Source: Thermoplasmata archaeon
GTDB taxonomy: Archaea; Thermoplasmatota; Thermoplasmata; Lutacidiplasmatales; UBA184
DNA: 64,000 bases
NCBI GenBank assembly: GCA_035622275.1
Contig: DASPVQ010000005.1
Location: 1-64,000 of the forward strand
Reading direction: 5' to 3'
Part shown: one piece after another, positions 1 to 8,801 of the stretch
Position numbering within the stretch: the first letter of the stretch is position 1
Layout: the number at the start of each line of letters is the position of its first letter
Translations under genes and position numbers: made by a program
The notes under the pieces: generated by a model
The model's database searches: none
Told to the model about the DNA's origin: nothing
What the model saw: only the letters and a program-made list of their open reading frames with translations

Positions 1-19
1 CCACTTCCGCCCACCGTAC

Positions 20-28
20 CGTTAATCG
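20..28 (+). promoter_or_regulatory. Putative TATA box for amrS
   Basis: CGTTAATCG is the only AT-rich spot upstream of the first gene and lies about 40 nt before its ATG. It resembles the archaeal box A, so a short 5' leader is expected. Confidence 0.4.
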
Positions 29-65
29 CTCCTCCGGCGGTACATCCTGCGGAGGACGCACGGTC

Positions 66-1121
66 ATGGCGCATCCGGCAACCCTGTACCGTCCACTGGC
101 GGGCGGCCGGGTACAGTGCACGGCGTGCGCCCGGTACTGTATCATCCCGGCCGGCTCGCACGGATTCTGCTTCGTGCGGAAGAACGTCGACGGGCATCTC
201 GAGCTCCTCTCGTACGGGAAGGCGGCGGCGACCCAGGTCGATCCGGTCGAGAAAAAGCCGCATTCGCACTTCCACCCGGGCGCCCGGGTCTTTTCGATCG
301 GAACGGTCGGATGCAACTGGCGCTGCCTCTATTGCCAGAACGCGGAGATCTCGCAGGAGCACGAGGTCGGTGGTCGGCCGTTGTCGCCCCGGGCCGCGGT
401 TGACGGGGCGCGCCGCTACGGCTGCGCCGGCGTGACGTTCACCTACAACGAACCCACGATCTTCATCGAGTACGCGCTCGACGTGATCGCCGAGGCGCAC
501 CGCGCCGGCCTCTTCGCGAACTTCGTCACCAACGGCTACATGACGCCGGAGGCGGTGGCCGCGCTCGGCCCCCACCTCGACGCGGTGAGCGTCGACTTCA
601 AGGGCAGCGGGGAACCCGGGTTCATGCGCAAGTACATCACCGCGAAGGGTCCGGACCCGATCCTCTCCACGATCCGGGACCTGAAGGAGCGCGGCGTCCA
701 CGTGGAGGTCACCGACCTCATCGTGCCCCAGGTCGGCGACTCGGCGGACGCGACGCGACAGCTGGCCCGCTTCGTCGTCGACGAGCTGGGGCCGGCGACG
801 CCGTTCCATCTGCTGCGCTTCCACCCGGACTACCACATGATGGATCTGCCCGAGACGCCGATCCCGACGCTCGAGCGCCTCCACGGCATCCTCAAGGAGG
901 AGGGCCTCGAGTACGCCTACCTGGGGAACGTCTGGGGCCATCCGCTCGAGCACACGTACTGCCCCGCGTGCGGCGCGATCGCCGTGCGGCGCTTCGGCTT
1001 CACGATCCAGGCCTGGAACCTCGACGAGCAGAACCGCTGCCGCGCCTGCGGCCACGGTATCCCGATCGTCGGCCGGCTCGCCGAGGACTACGTGCCGACG
1101 TTCGCGACGCCGATCGCGTAG
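66..1121 (+). CDS. amrS: AmmeMemoRadiSam system radical SAM enzyme
   Basis: This 351-residue protein belongs to the pyruvate-formate-lyase-activase-like radical SAM family (COG1180). The cluster-binding motif CNWRCLYC is at residues 83-90, so Cys83, Cys87 and Cys90 should hold the SAM-cleaving 4Fe-4S cluster. Extra cysteine pairs sit at both ends: C-x2-C-x3-C near residues 18-25, and two CxxC pairs in the last 60 residues. This layout is typical of AmrS, the partner of Memo and AMMECR1 proteins. Neither partner gene is in the window, which begins just upstream. The substrate of the family is not settled. The ATG follows a weak TATA box. The 3' end overlaps the convergent methyltransferase frame by about 120 bp. 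Confidence 0.88.
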   Translation: MAHPATLYRPLAGGRVQCTACARYCIIPAGSHGFCFVRKNVDGHLELLSYGKAAATQVDPVEKKPHSHFHPGARVFSIGTVGCNWRCLYCQNAEISQEHEVGGRPLSPRAAVDGARRYGCAGVTFTYNEPTIFIEYALDVIAEAHRAGLFANFVTNGYMTPEAVAALGPHLDAVSVDFKGSGEPGFMRKYITAKGPDPILSTIRDLKERGVHVEVTDLIVPQVGDSADATRQLARFVVDELGPATPFHLLRFHPDYHMMDLPETPIPTLERLHGILKEEGLEYAYLGNVWGHPLEHTYCPACGAIAVRRFGFTIQAWNLDEQNRCRACGHGIPIVGRLAEDYVPTFATPIA

Positions 1122-1899
1122 GCCGGGCGGAGGCCGGAGGCCCGCGGATCGCCTCGACCACGAGGTGGAGCGGGATCTCGGCCAGGAACGGTCCCTGCGG
1201 GCTCGCGCGGACCATCGTAGCGTCCGGCGCGGGTTCGTCCATGCGCCGGATCGCCAGGCCGGCCTCGGCGAGATAGGCCGAGTAGCTCGAGAGGGTCCGG
1301 TGGTAGCCGGCGGTCGTGACGACCCGATCGCCCGGGAGCCGCCAGGGGCCGTGCTGGCGATCCTCGCGGCGGTAACCGCTCACCTTGCGCCAGACGACGC
1401 TTGCGAGGCCCGTGCGCTCGACGACCCACCCCGAGCGATCGTTGAGGTCGAAGCACGGGTGGCAGATCGAGAAGACGAGCCGGCCGCCGGGCCGGAGGAC
1501 GCGACCGACCTCCCGGAGCGCCCCCCGCGCGTCCGCGATGTCCATCAGCGCCATGTTGCACAGCACGACGTCGAAGCGCGCGCTCGCGACGCCGCGCAGC
1601 GCGGCCGCGTCGCGCACGAGGTATCGGATCCCGAGCGGTCGTGCCGCCTCGCGCTGCCGGGCGCGGGCGATGATCGGCGCGGAGGCGTCGACGCCCAGCA
1701 CCTCGCGCGCCCCGGCCCGTTTGATCCGACGGGAAAGGTAGCCATTGCCGCAGGCAAGGTCGAGCACCGCCAGGCCCCGGACGGATCCGAGGCGACGCAG
1801 GACCACCGGGTCGATGAGGTGTCGGTGCCACAGGTCGCCCCGGTCGCCCTGCTTCGCGTCATAGAATTCGGCGAGCTGGGCCCAGGGAATGTCCGCCAT
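1000..1899 (-). CDS. Class I SAM-dependent methyltransferase
   Basis: The protein has a Rossmann-type methyltransferase fold. SAM-binding motif I, VLDLACGNG, is near residue 45. An acidic residue closes strand 2 (VLGVDAS), and a motif II-like stretch (FDVVLCNMAL) is followed by LRPGGRLVFSICHP. That series resembles the UbiE/Methyltransf_11 families, but the substrate cannot be read from sequence. Recognisable similarity ends near residue 245. The last 50 residues are Arg/Ser-rich and are antisense to the end of amrS, so they look like read-through of a frame without stop codons. The true C-terminus could be shorter if there is a sequence error. The ATG gives a sensible N-terminus. Confidence 0.8.
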   Translation of the reverse strand: MADIPWAQLAEFYDAKQGDRGDLWHRHLIDPVVLRRLGSVRGLAVLDLACGNGYLSRRIKRAGAREVLGVDASAPIIARARQREAARPLGIRYLVRDAAALRGVASARFDVVLCNMALMDIADARGALREVGRVLRPGGRLVFSICHPCFDLNDRSGWVVERTGLASVVWRKVSGYRREDRQHGPWRLPGDRVVTTAGYHRTLSSYSAYLAEAGLAIRRMDEPAPDATMVRASPQGPFLAEIPLHLVVEAIRGPPASARPTRSASRTSARSPRRAGRRSGYRGRRRGSGSARRGSRPGS

Positions 1900-2205
1900 C
1901 TCGATGCGCGGGCGAACGCACCCGGCACTTATCGCTGCCGGCGAGCGACCGGATCCGTCGTGAGGAGGGGTCCAACTGGCCCGGCCGAAGCGGGCGCCGG
2001 GGGTGCGCCGGCTCTCGACCGTCGGTTCGGGTCGGCGTTCCGCTGATCCGGCGCGGCGTTTCCCGGTCCGGGGGCGTCCGCACCGCCGCGGACCGAGCGA
2101 CAGCGGTCGGCGGGACGGTGCACGCCACGTCCGCGCGGCGGTCTGGCGTGGACCGTTTCATTCCCTCCCGGATGGGTCTTACGGGGGCGCGGGCTTGCCA
2201 GCGCC

Positions 2206-3039
2206 ATGGCCGAGACCGCGGACACGAAGACGCTGGAAGTATCCGGGGGCGCGATCGCCTTCGAGGACAGCGGTCGCGGGCCGGCGGTCGTGCTGCTCCA
2301 CGAAGGGATCGCGGACCGGCGCATGTGGCACCGTGAGTTCGGGGCGCTCGCCCATGATCACCGCGTGCTCCGCTACGATTTCCGGGGGTACGGAGGCTCG
2401 CGCCCGGCGTCCTCCTCCTTCTCCCCGGTCGATGACCTGTTGGCGCTGCTCGATCACGCTCGCCTCGAGCGCCCGCTCCTCGTGGGCCCGAGCATGGGCG
2501 GAAAGGTCGCGCTCGACCTCACCCTGGCCCATCCCGATCGGGTCGGCGGTCTGTTGCTCGTCGCGCCGGGGTACTCGGGCATGGACTACGAGCACGTCCC
2601 GGGCGGAAAGGCGACCTTCGAGCGCGACGAGCGGCTCTCCCAAGCCGCGGTCGAGGCCTGGACCGCCGGACATCTGGAAGAGGCCACGGAGCGGCTGCGC
2701 GAGTTGTGGGCCTCCGCGCTCAGCGGTCGAGAGCTCGAGCTCTTCCGCACGATGGTCCGGGACAACGCGCCGGAAGTCTTCGAGGAGCGCTCCGGCCGGT
2801 TCGAGACGCGCGCGGGGCCACCGGCGGCCGGCCGGCTCGCGCAGATCCGGGTGCCGACCGTCCTGCTGGTCGGGGATCGGGACAATCCCGCGATGCCCCA
2901 CCTCGCGAACTATCTCGCGCGGGGAATCCCCGGCGCCCAGCTAGAACTCGTCGCGGGCGCGGACCATCTGCTGAACCTCTCGAGGCCGGACGCGTTCGAC
3001 GCCGGGCTCGCGCGCGCGATGGCTCGAGTCCGGGCCTGA
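2206..3039 (+). CDS. Alpha/beta hydrolase
   Basis: This 277-residue protein has the alpha/beta hydrolase core. The oxyanion region is LLHEG near residue 31. The nucleophile elbow is GPSMGG with Ser96. The likely acid is Asp224 or Asp226 (VGDRDNP) and the general base is His254 (AGADHLLNL). The length and single-domain layout match haloalkane-dehalogenase- or esterase-like members (MhpC/COG0596). Substrate specificity is not predictable. It has its own upstream region, and no neighbour suggests a pathway. The ATG at 2206 puts the first beta strand at the usual distance from the start. Confidence 0.85.
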   Translation: MAETADTKTLEVSGGAIAFEDSGRGPAVVLLHEGIADRRMWHREFGALAHDHRVLRYDFRGYGGSRPASSSFSPVDDLLALLDHARLERPLLVGPSMGGKVALDLTLAHPDRVGGLLLVAPGYSGMDYEHVPGGKATFERDERLSQAAVEAWTAGHLEEATERLRELWASALSGRELELFRTMVRDNAPEVFEERSGRFETRAGPPAAGRLAQIRVPTVLLVGDRDNPAMPHLANYLARGIPGAQLELVAGADHLLNLSRPDAFDAGLARAMARVRA

Positions 3040-3206
3040 GGTCGGCATCGGCCGCTCGTCGACGCGGCGCGGACCTCCGCTCGAAACCACCGACGACGGA
3101 AGCCAGGACCCAGGCGTGCCCCGCCCGGAGCTTGCCGGGCCGCCGCGGACGGAACGCGCCGGCTCGGGCGGACCGCCGGGGTGCGGAACGTCGGCCGCAG
3201 GGCGGC

Positions 3207-4085
3207 CTACACGGCGCGGCGCTTCCGAATCCCGGAGCGGCGGCTCGCCGGCCTATTCACCGGACGGGATCGCCGGAAGGAACGCTGCCCCGCCCGGCCG
3301 GCCGCTCGCGGCGCGTAGCGCTTGCGTCCGACCAGCAGCCCCCGACCCGAGGGCAACCCCTTGCGGAGGAAGCGGGCCGTCAGCCCGGCGCGACGCATGA
3401 GGGCGCACAACCGAGCGCGGGGGACCAGGAGCCCGAGGTCGACCTCCTCGAAGTGCTGCACCCGGCGGCCTGGCGCCCCGATGAGGTAGTGGAAGTGGAC
3501 GAGCGAGCGCCGCCCCTGGCGCGAGGAGAAGGCCATCCGGACGACCGAGGCCGACGGGCTCTCCCGCGCCATCGCGTGCACGAACCCCGGGCGGAAGTCG
3601 GCCGGATCGATCCACGGCTCGACGATCACGATGCCTCCCGGCTTCAGGTGGCGCTGGAAGTTCGCGAAGGTGGCCCCGAGCTCGCGTTCGCTTCGCAGGT
3701 GACCGATCGCGCTGAAGAGGCAGCTCACGACGTCGAACTCCGCGTTCAGACGGAAGGTTCGCATGTCACCCACCTCGAGGCGGACCCCGGGCAGGCGTCG
3801 GCGCGCGACGCGCAGCATCTCCGGGCTGCGGTCGATGCCCCGGACCTCGAAGTGCCGGCGCAGGTAGCTGAGGTGCCGGCCCGTCCCGCACGCCACATCG
3901 AGCCATCGCCGGCCCGTCGAGCGCCGGAGCCGGCCGGCGAGGGCCTCGAGGTGACGCGCCTCCAGCGCGTAGTCCTTCCCGCCGACCAGGTCGTCGTAGT
4001 AGGCGGCCAGACGATGGAACATCAGCGGACGAGCGGCGGGCGTGCCCGCGCGTCGCGACTTCCGGCCGAGCTCGGATCGATTCAC
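3207..4085 (-). CDS. Class I SAM-dependent methyltransferase (paralogue of the gene at 22892)
   Basis: A Rossmann methyltransferase with motif I LDVACGTG near residue 63, then IDRSPEML, FDVVSCLFSAIGHL and LKPGGIVIVEPW. It is closely similar across its length to the gene at 22892-23707, including the signature CLFSAIG and the IVEPW/IVEPF segment, so the two are paralogues. The family resembles glycine/sarcosine- and DesVI-type N-methyltransferases, but the substrate is unknown. An internal Met at residue 22 (base 4022), just before FHRLAAYYDDL, matches the family N-terminus and is an alternative start. The Arg-rich last 30 residues are probably unstructured. Confidence 0.82.
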   Translation of the reverse strand: MNRSELGRKSRRAGTPAARPLMFHRLAAYYDDLVGGKDYALEARHLEALAGRLRRSTGRRWLDVACGTGRHLSYLRRHFEVRGIDRSPEMLRVARRRLPGVRLEVGDMRTFRLNAEFDVVSCLFSAIGHLRSERELGATFANFQRHLKPGGIVIVEPWIDPADFRPGFVHAMARESPSASVVRMAFSSRQGRRSLVHFHYLIGAPGRRVQHFEEVDLGLLVPRARLCALMRRAGLTARFLRKGLPSGRGLLVGRKRYAPRAAGRAGQRSFRRSRPVNRPASRRSGIRKRRAV

Positions 4086-4376
4086 GGTCCCTCTGCTGGA
4101 GCGGTGCCGCGGCGCAGTCGCTCGAGCTCCTTACCGTCTGCTCCGAGCGCTCGCCCGCCGGACGGGTCGCTCCGGATCCCGCTCGAGCCACGGAAGCGCC
4201 CGGTCCGCAGCGCCGTTCTTCGGGAAAGGTTCCCGCTAGCGTGGTCCGGATCGCGGCCCCGAGGCTCGTCCGAGGCCGTACCGGCCTTGCGCCGCGGGCA
4301 CGAATAGGATACTGACGCCGACTCCGCCCTCCCTTAAGACCGAGGCCCGCGTCCGCGGCGGCGCGGGTGAAGTGAG

Positions 4377-4826
4377 ATGTCCGTGCGCTTTCAGATCGTG
4401 ATCGATTGTCGGGATCCGGATCGGGTGGTTGCGTTCTGGTCGTCGGCCCTTCGTTACCAACCGGAGCCACCACCGGACGGCTTTGCCGGTTGGCGCGAAT
4501 ACTGGCAGAGCATGGGTATCGCCGACACGGAGCTCCGGGCGGTGACCGGTCCGGAGTCGATCGTCGATCCGAAGGGAGCGGGGCCGCGCATCTGGTTTCA
4601 CGCGGTGCCGGAGGCGAAGACCGGCCACAATCGACTCCATTTTGATATCAAGGCGAGCGGGGGCCGCGAACTCCCGCTGGCGATGCGGAAGGACCAGGTG
4701 GAGGCGGAGGTGTCCCGCCTCGAGGACCTGGGGGCGACTCGACTCGAGACGCTGTACGAGGAGGGCGTGGACCACTACGCGGTCGCCATGCTGGACCCCG
4801 AGGGCAACGAGTTCGACATCAACTGA
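4377..4826 (+). CDS. VOC superfamily (glyoxalase-like) protein
   Basis: This 149-residue protein has two beta-alpha-beta-beta-beta modules of the vicinal oxygen chelate fold. It opens with a VxF-type strand and the VVAFWSSAL helix and closes with AMLDPEGNEFDI, the usual end of Glyoxalase_6-like proteins. Candidate metal ligands are His in HNRLHFDI and the Glu in the final EFDI. The family includes dioxygenases, isomerases and antibiotic-resistance proteins, so no reaction is assigned. TTAAGACC at 4333 could be its TATA box, which would leave a short leader before the ATG. Confidence 0.8.
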   Translation: MSVRFQIVIDCRDPDRVVAFWSSALRYQPEPPPDGFAGWREYWQSMGIADTELRAVTGPESIVDPKGAGPRIWFHAVPEAKTGHNRLHFDIKASGGRELPLAMRKDQVEAEVSRLEDLGATRLETLYEEGVDHYAVAMLDPEGNEFDIN

Positions 4827-5520
4827 GGGCCGTCCTGCCCAAGGAGGAGGTCGCCCTCCGTCCTGTACAGGGCAAGGGGCGGCACCCCGACCCGGCGCGA
4901 CGACCCTTCCCCCAACGGGAGGGTCTCCGAGCGCTCTCAAGATCCGCGTCCGAGGCCGGCCGGGCGCGGTCGATGGGTTCGCGTGACCCTTCGATCGGAA
5001 GCCTTCGGACCGATCCGGACTCGCGGCCGGGACGCCTCCGGACCCGACGGCCGCCCTCCGGTCCGATCCGATTTCGGGCCCACCTGCCCCTGCGCACGGG
5101 CCCGGCATGCGTCGAGGCGGCCCGGAAATGCTCAAGCGAGATCCGTCTAGAGGATGGACGAATCCCAGGGTGCCGGGGCCAGAACTAGCCCTCACACTTC
5201 GGATCCGGGACATTGCCCGGATCCACTATCTGCCACCGAGCCGTGTGAGCCGCTCCTCGGAGGGATCGCAGCCACCTGAGGGCCCAGTCGCCACCCCTCT
5301 ACCGCGGTCAAACTCGGTCACGGGGAACGATGGGACGCATTCGGGAGCTCCCGCGCGAGCGGGAGATCTCCCGTAACGTGGGCTCATCTCGGAGTCAACG
5401 CCGACGACCGCATCGAACCGTCGGAACCCTGCGCATCCTGAACGCCATTCCGTTTTCTCTTCGAACCGGCGATCGGCCGGAGTCCTGGTCGCCTCCTTCG
5501 GCACTGGTACCAAGGACGAA
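4827..5520. other. Long non-coding stretch with structured-RNA potential
   Basis: About 700 bp separate the VOC gene from the convergent amidohydrolase. No frame here resembles a known protein. The conspicuous content is nested inverted repeats at 5191-5249, listed separately. I looked for RNase P RNA, SRP RNA and 5S rRNA landmarks and did not recognise any. Confidence 0.5.
5191..5249. ncRNA. Candidate structured RNA or hairpin element
   Basis: An inner perfect hairpin pairs GGATCCGGG (5201-5209) with CCCGGATCC (5216-5224) around a 6-nt loop. It is enclosed by CTCACAC (5191-5197), which pairs with GTGTGAG (5243-5249). Two nested perfect stems in a non-coding stretch are unlikely to be coincidence. 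It could be a small RNA or the 3' structure of either convergent transcript. No poly-T tract follows on the plus strand. The transcribed strand is unknown. Confidence 0.4.
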
Positions 5521-6777
5521 CTAATCGAGAGCAGCGCGGTCGACGGCCAGCTTTCCATCCTTCCACACCTTGAGGACGTGCTCCGGCTCACCGAGGACTG
5601 CAATCCGCTTCAAAGGATCTTCTCGGAGGGCAATCACATCCGCGGCGAAACCCGGCTGAAGCCGCCCCGATCTGGGTGCTTGGGGACCGAGAGTCATCGG
5701 ACCCAGCGCCGTGCTGGATCGGATGGCCTCCAGCGGCGACATCCCCATCTGCTCGACCATCAAGGCCAGCTCGTGGCCGTTGCGGCCCCAACGGAGCGGG
5801 CCCACCTCGCCGGAGAGGCCGATGTCGGTCCCCATCGCGATGGGGACCTTCTTCCGAACCGCCAGCCGCATGGCGCGCTGAGCCTCGGCGGAGACCTTCC
5901 GTCCCTTCTCAAGCTTGTGCTCCGGCATTCCTTCTCCCGCTCCCGATGTCGCGAGGGCCTGGACCGAGAGGGTGGGGACCAGGATTGCCCCCTTCTCCAC
6001 CATGAGATCGGCGGCCTCCTCGTCAAGATACGTCCCATGTTCGATGGTCCTGGCTCCGGCTCGGAGCGCCGCCATAATGCCGGCCTTGCCATGACAATGC
6101 GCCGCCACAATTCGCTCGGCCCGAGCGGCCTCGTCGACAATCGCCCGTAGCTCCTCGTCAGAGAACTGCTGATGCCTTGGATCGTCGAGGTCGCTCATCA
6201 CCCCTCCGGAGGCACAAACTTTGACGACGGAAGCGCCCAATCGAAGTACCTTCCGCACCGCGAGTAGACACTCGGGAACGCCATCACACGGCCCCGGCAG
6301 TTCGAGCTGGTGCCGCAGATAGTTCACGTACTCGATCGGGAAGGCGTGCGCATCTCCGTGCCCGCCGGTGGTGCTGAGGATCGTACCCGAGGCGTAGATC
6401 TTCGGACCGGGGATCGAGCCTTCGTTCACACCGCGGCTGAGGAAGATGCCGAGTCCTCCGAGCTCGCGAATCGACGTGAATCCGGCACGAAGGACCCTCT
6501 CGGCATCCGCGACCGAACGTATGAGGGCCACGGGATGCGAAGTGTAGATGGTTTCCTCCATCGAGAGCTTGCGGCGCCCGGCGAAGTGAGTGTGACAATC
6601 CCATAATCCGGGCATGACCGCCGGAACCGACACGGTAGTGTCCGAAGGTCCGGCGGCTGGGGACCCCTCTACCGGTCCAGCATAGGTGATCGTTGGCCCT
6701 TCAATTATCACACAGCCGCCCCGAATCGGGTCACCCGATCCGGGGATCACGACGTCCGCCTCGATCCGAATGCCCAT
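5521..6777 (-). CDS. Metal-dependent amidohydrolase, prolidase/imidazolonepropionase-like
   Basis: This 418-residue amidohydrolase-superfamily protein (COG1228-like) carries the complete binuclear metal set. His62 and His64 are in CHTHF, the bridging Lys186 is in VVKVCASGG, His227 is in AAHCHG, His247 is in EHGTY and Asp318 is in GTDIG. This combination is found in Xaa-Pro dipeptidases and related Sgx9260-type enzymes that hydrolyse dipeptides or acylated amino acids. There is no signal peptide, so it should act in the cytoplasm. With the M2 and M3 peptidases elsewhere in the window it suggests peptide breakdown. Codon use appears slightly less GC-biased than in its neighbours. Confidence 0.88.
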   Translation of the reverse strand: MGIRIEADVVIPGSGDPIRGGCVIIEGPTITYAGPVEGSPAAGPSDTTVSVPAVMPGLWDCHTHFAGRRKLSMEETIYTSHPVALIRSVADAERVLRAGFTSIRELGGLGIFLSRGVNEGSIPGPKIYASGTILSTTGGHGDAHAFPIEYVNYLRHQLELPGPCDGVPECLLAVRKVLRLGASVVKVCASGGVMSDLDDPRHQQFSDEELRAIVDEAARAERIVAAHCHGKAGIMAALRAGARTIEHGTYLDEEAADLMVEKGAILVPTLSVQALATSGAGEGMPEHKLEKGRKVSAEAQRAMRLAVRKKVPIAMGTDIGLSGEVGPLRWGRNGHELALMVEQMGMSPLEAIRSSTALGPMTLGPQAPRSGRLQPGFAADVIALREDPLKRIAVLGEPEHVLKVWKDGKLAVDRAALD

Positions 6778-7011
6778 ACCGGCCTGAGGCCTTCGGCGCG
6801 GTAAATCCTTGGCCGACGCCGCATGGAGCGGTTCGTATCAGACACTGCCCACGGTGCGGCCACGAATGAAATGCGGTCTTCGCCAACCGCGGGTAAGCTC
6901 CACGTGACTTGGTCGTCCCACGCCCGGCTCAGAAGAACTCGCTGGTTTCCCGTGGCGACGGGCGCTCCTTTGCTCGAGAACGCGCGACGCGCCGGCCCGA
7001 GTCGAGATGTC

Positions 7012-7094
7012 TGCCGGGGCCAGGATTCGAACCTGGGAACTCCTGCGAGAGCAGATCTTGAGTCTGCCGCCTTTGGCCGCTCGGCCACCCCGGC
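7012..7094 (-). tRNA. tRNA-Leu (anticodon CAA)
   Basis: Read on the minus strand, the acceptor GCCGGGG pairs with CCCCGGC, followed by discriminator A. The anticodon stem GCAGA/TCTGC encloses loop CTCAAGA, giving anticodon CAA (UUG codon). A long class II variable arm (about TCTCGCAGGAG) and a normal T arm with GGTTCGAATCC confirm a leucine tRNA. There is no intron and CCA is not encoded. An AT-rich box at 7121-7131 (GGAATAATGA on the minus strand) sits at the right distance for a promoter, overlapping the end of rnp4. Confidence 0.95.
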
Positions 7095-7121
7095 GCGCTA
7101 CTCCGAAGGAGCAGCGGGTCA

Positions 7122-7538
7122 TTATTCCACCGGCGACTCGTCGTCCTCGAGCGCATCGAGTCGGTCGTCATCCCCCGCGTCGTCGACTAGCGCCGGCTCG
7201 TCCGGTGTGGCGGTCGGCGGACCAACCTCGAGCGCGCCGGACGGCGCGCGCACCGGTCCGCGGAGGCGCGTTCGGCGGGCGCGTCCGCACGCGAGACAGG
7301 TCCGCACCCGCCGGCCGGCCCTCAGGCGCGTGCGCACGGTCCGTCCCTCGATCCAGTACGTCGAGCAACCGCGGCAGTACAGTTCTCGGAATTCCGGGAG
7401 GAGACGGACGTTGTAGCGAGTTCCGATGCGACGGGCGAGCCGGACGTACCGGTCGGCCAGGGCCGGCCGTCCCGCCGAGGCTTCGCTATCCGCCAGCGCG
7501 AAGAGCGTCGTGACTCGCTCTCGCGCGATCCGGACCAT
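7122..7538 (-). CDS. rnp4: Ribonuclease P protein component 4 (Rpp21/Rpr2)
   Basis: This 138-residue protein is the archaeal Rpp21 homologue, which forms a pair with Rpp29 on RNase P RNA in tRNA 5' maturation. The helical N-terminal half (RERVTTLFALADSEA, ADRYVRLARRIGTRYNVRL) is followed by the zinc ribbon Cys55-x2-Cys58 and Cys81-x2-Cys84, with the basic segment RTRLRAGRRVRT between. The Met at base 7538 begins exactly at the family start. The longer upstream open frame is only an out-of-frame shadow of the zinc-ribbon gene. The acidic tail (DDAGDDDRLDALEDDE) is an extension beyond the core. It follows the zinc-ribbon gene by 35 bp, probably co-transcribed, and tRNA-Leu lies just downstream on the same strand. 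Confidence 0.9.
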   Translation of the reverse strand: MVRIARERVTTLFALADSEASAGRPALADRYVRLARRIGTRYNVRLLPEFRELYCRGCSTYWIEGRTVRTRLRAGRRVRTCLACGRARRTRLRGPVRAPSGALEVGPPTATPDEPALVDDAGDDDRLDALEDDESPVE

Positions 7539-7573
7539 GGCCGAACTTCGGCGTCCGCGCCGGCCGCCCCGCC

Positions 7574-7942
7574 TCACGGTGTTTGCGGTTGCTGGCATAC
7601 CGGGCAGTACACGGCGGCGCGAGAGATGATCGTGCCGCAACGGATGCAGTACTTTCCACTCGGCGGAGGCGGCATCGCCGGCGTCGCCGCCGCGATCGTT
7701 CCGGGCGCGAGCGGGTACGCCCCGGGGCCGGCCGAGGCGGGCGGCGGCGGGATCGGCACCCCGGGCCGAGCGGGCGCGGCCGCGACGGGCGCGAGCCGGG
7801 GCGGGGGAGGCGGTGGGAGGCTCGTGTCGACCTGCGGCAGGGTGTAGCCGCACTTCGGGCAGAAGAGCGCACCATCCGCGGCGAGCTCGCCGCAGTGCTG
7901 GCACGCCGGCACGTCGGGGGCAAGGTTAATGGCGTATATCAT
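7574..7942 (-). CDS. Double zinc-ribbon protein with Pro/Ala linker
   Basis: Two CxxC...CxxC zinc ribbons (Cys14/17/28/31 and Cys99/102/113/116) flank a low-complexity Pro/Ala-rich linker of about 60 residues. Such short archaeal zinc-ribbon proteins are common and mostly uncharacterised. Its position directly before rnp4 hints at RNA-related work, but this is only context. The ATG lies five bases from the GTG of the divergent gene at 7948, so the two 5' ends must be leaderless or overlapping. Confidence 0.75.
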   Translation of the reverse strand: MIYAINLAPDVPACQHCGELAADGALFCPKCGYTLPQVDTSLPPPPPPRLAPVAAAPARPGVPIPPPPASAGPGAYPLAPGTIAAATPAMPPPPSGKYCIRCGTIISRAAVYCPVCQQPQTP

Positions 7943-7947
7943 CGTCC

Positions 7948-8778
7948 GTGCGGCCGGTGAGACCCCGGTCGGTAGCGCTGATCACCCGGGACCCGGTGCT
8001 CTACAGCGAGCTCGCGGGTTTTCTGCGGGAGCGCCGCCTTCCGTCGGTGAGCCTCCTGCCCGGGCAGCGTATCCCGGACCGGGTCGCCGTGGTGCTGACC
8101 TCGCGGGCCGAGGCCGCGTCCATCTCTCATCCGAACGTCCTCGCGGTCGCCGAGGATGGGGATCGCCGCGCCCTCAGCGCCGCTGTCTCGCACGCGCTGG
8201 AGCCCGGCCGCTCGGAGGAGGAGCTCGTCGTCGGCCTCGATCCCGGTCCCCGGCCGGGGTACGCGATCCTCTCGGGCCGCCGATGCCTGGGCGAGGGAGT
8301 GCTCGAGTCCCCCGAGGCGGCCGGCCCGTTCGCCGTCCACCTGCGGCGGCAGTTCCCGTCGCGTCACGTTGTCTTCCGCGTCGGCTCGGGCGACCCGCCC
8401 CGACGCAATCGTCTCGTCAACGAGCTCCTGGCCCACCACCGCTGGGTGGAGCTCGTCGACGAGCAGGGGACCACGCCCCGGGGCCACCGACGGCCGCGGG
8501 ACCCGGCGGCGGCGCGATCGATCGCGGCCGGGCTCGGACGGGAGGTCCGCGCCGCGCTCCCCACGACGTTCACGCCCGGTGAGGTCGCCAACCTCCAGCG
8601 ACTCAGCCGGGAGGGGAGCGGCGGGCTCGTGACGATCCCGCGCGCGTCCGCCCACCGCGTTCTCCGAGGCGAGATCTCGCTCGCCGACGCGGTCGCCGAG
8701 ACGATCGCGCGACGTGGGCCAGGGGGCCCCACCGCGGGGCGGGCCGCCGAAGCGCGCTCGCGCGGAGAACGGCTTTAA
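7948..8778 (+). CDS. Conserved-looking protein with RuvC/RNase H-like core, function unknown
   Basis: I do not recognise a named family. The N-terminal 80 residues look like a small alpha/beta domain (VALITRDPVLYSELAGFLRERRLPSV). At about residue 95 the string VVGLDPGPRPGYAIL resembles the first strand of RuvC/YqgF-type RNase H folds, where the Asp binds metal. The C-terminal part contains a helical stretch with TFTPGEVANLQRLSREGS. GTG at 7948 is the first start. GTG at 7957 is an alternative. It lies upstream of gltX by 23 bp and may be read with it, although gltX has its own TATA box inside this gene's 3' end. Confidence 0.6.
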   Translation: MRPVRPRSVALITRDPVLYSELAGFLRERRLPSVSLLPGQRIPDRVAVVLTSRAEAASISHPNVLAVAEDGDRRALSAAVSHALEPGRSEEELVVGLDPGPRPGYAILSGRRCLGEGVLESPEAAGPFAVHLRRQFPSRHVVFRVGSGDPPRRNRLVNELLAHHRWVELVDEQGTTPRGHRRPRDPAAARSIAAGLGREVRAALPTTFTPGEVANLQRLSREGSGGLVTIPRASAHRVLRGEISLADAVAETIARRGPGGPTAGRAAEARSRGERL

Positions 8779-8779
8779 T
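8773..8779 (+). promoter_or_regulatory. TATA box for gltX
   Basis: CTTTAAT is centred about 26 nt before the GTG start of gltX. That places transcription initiation at or next to the start codon, so a leaderless mRNA is predicted. Confidence 0.6.
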
Positions 8780-8801
8780 CCACACCGCGGTCGCGCCGGG
8801 C

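Noticed and set aside
4827-5520. RNase P RNA or SRP RNA in the long gap
   Set aside because: The conserved P4 and Alu/S-domain sequences were not found. Only the nested stems are reported.
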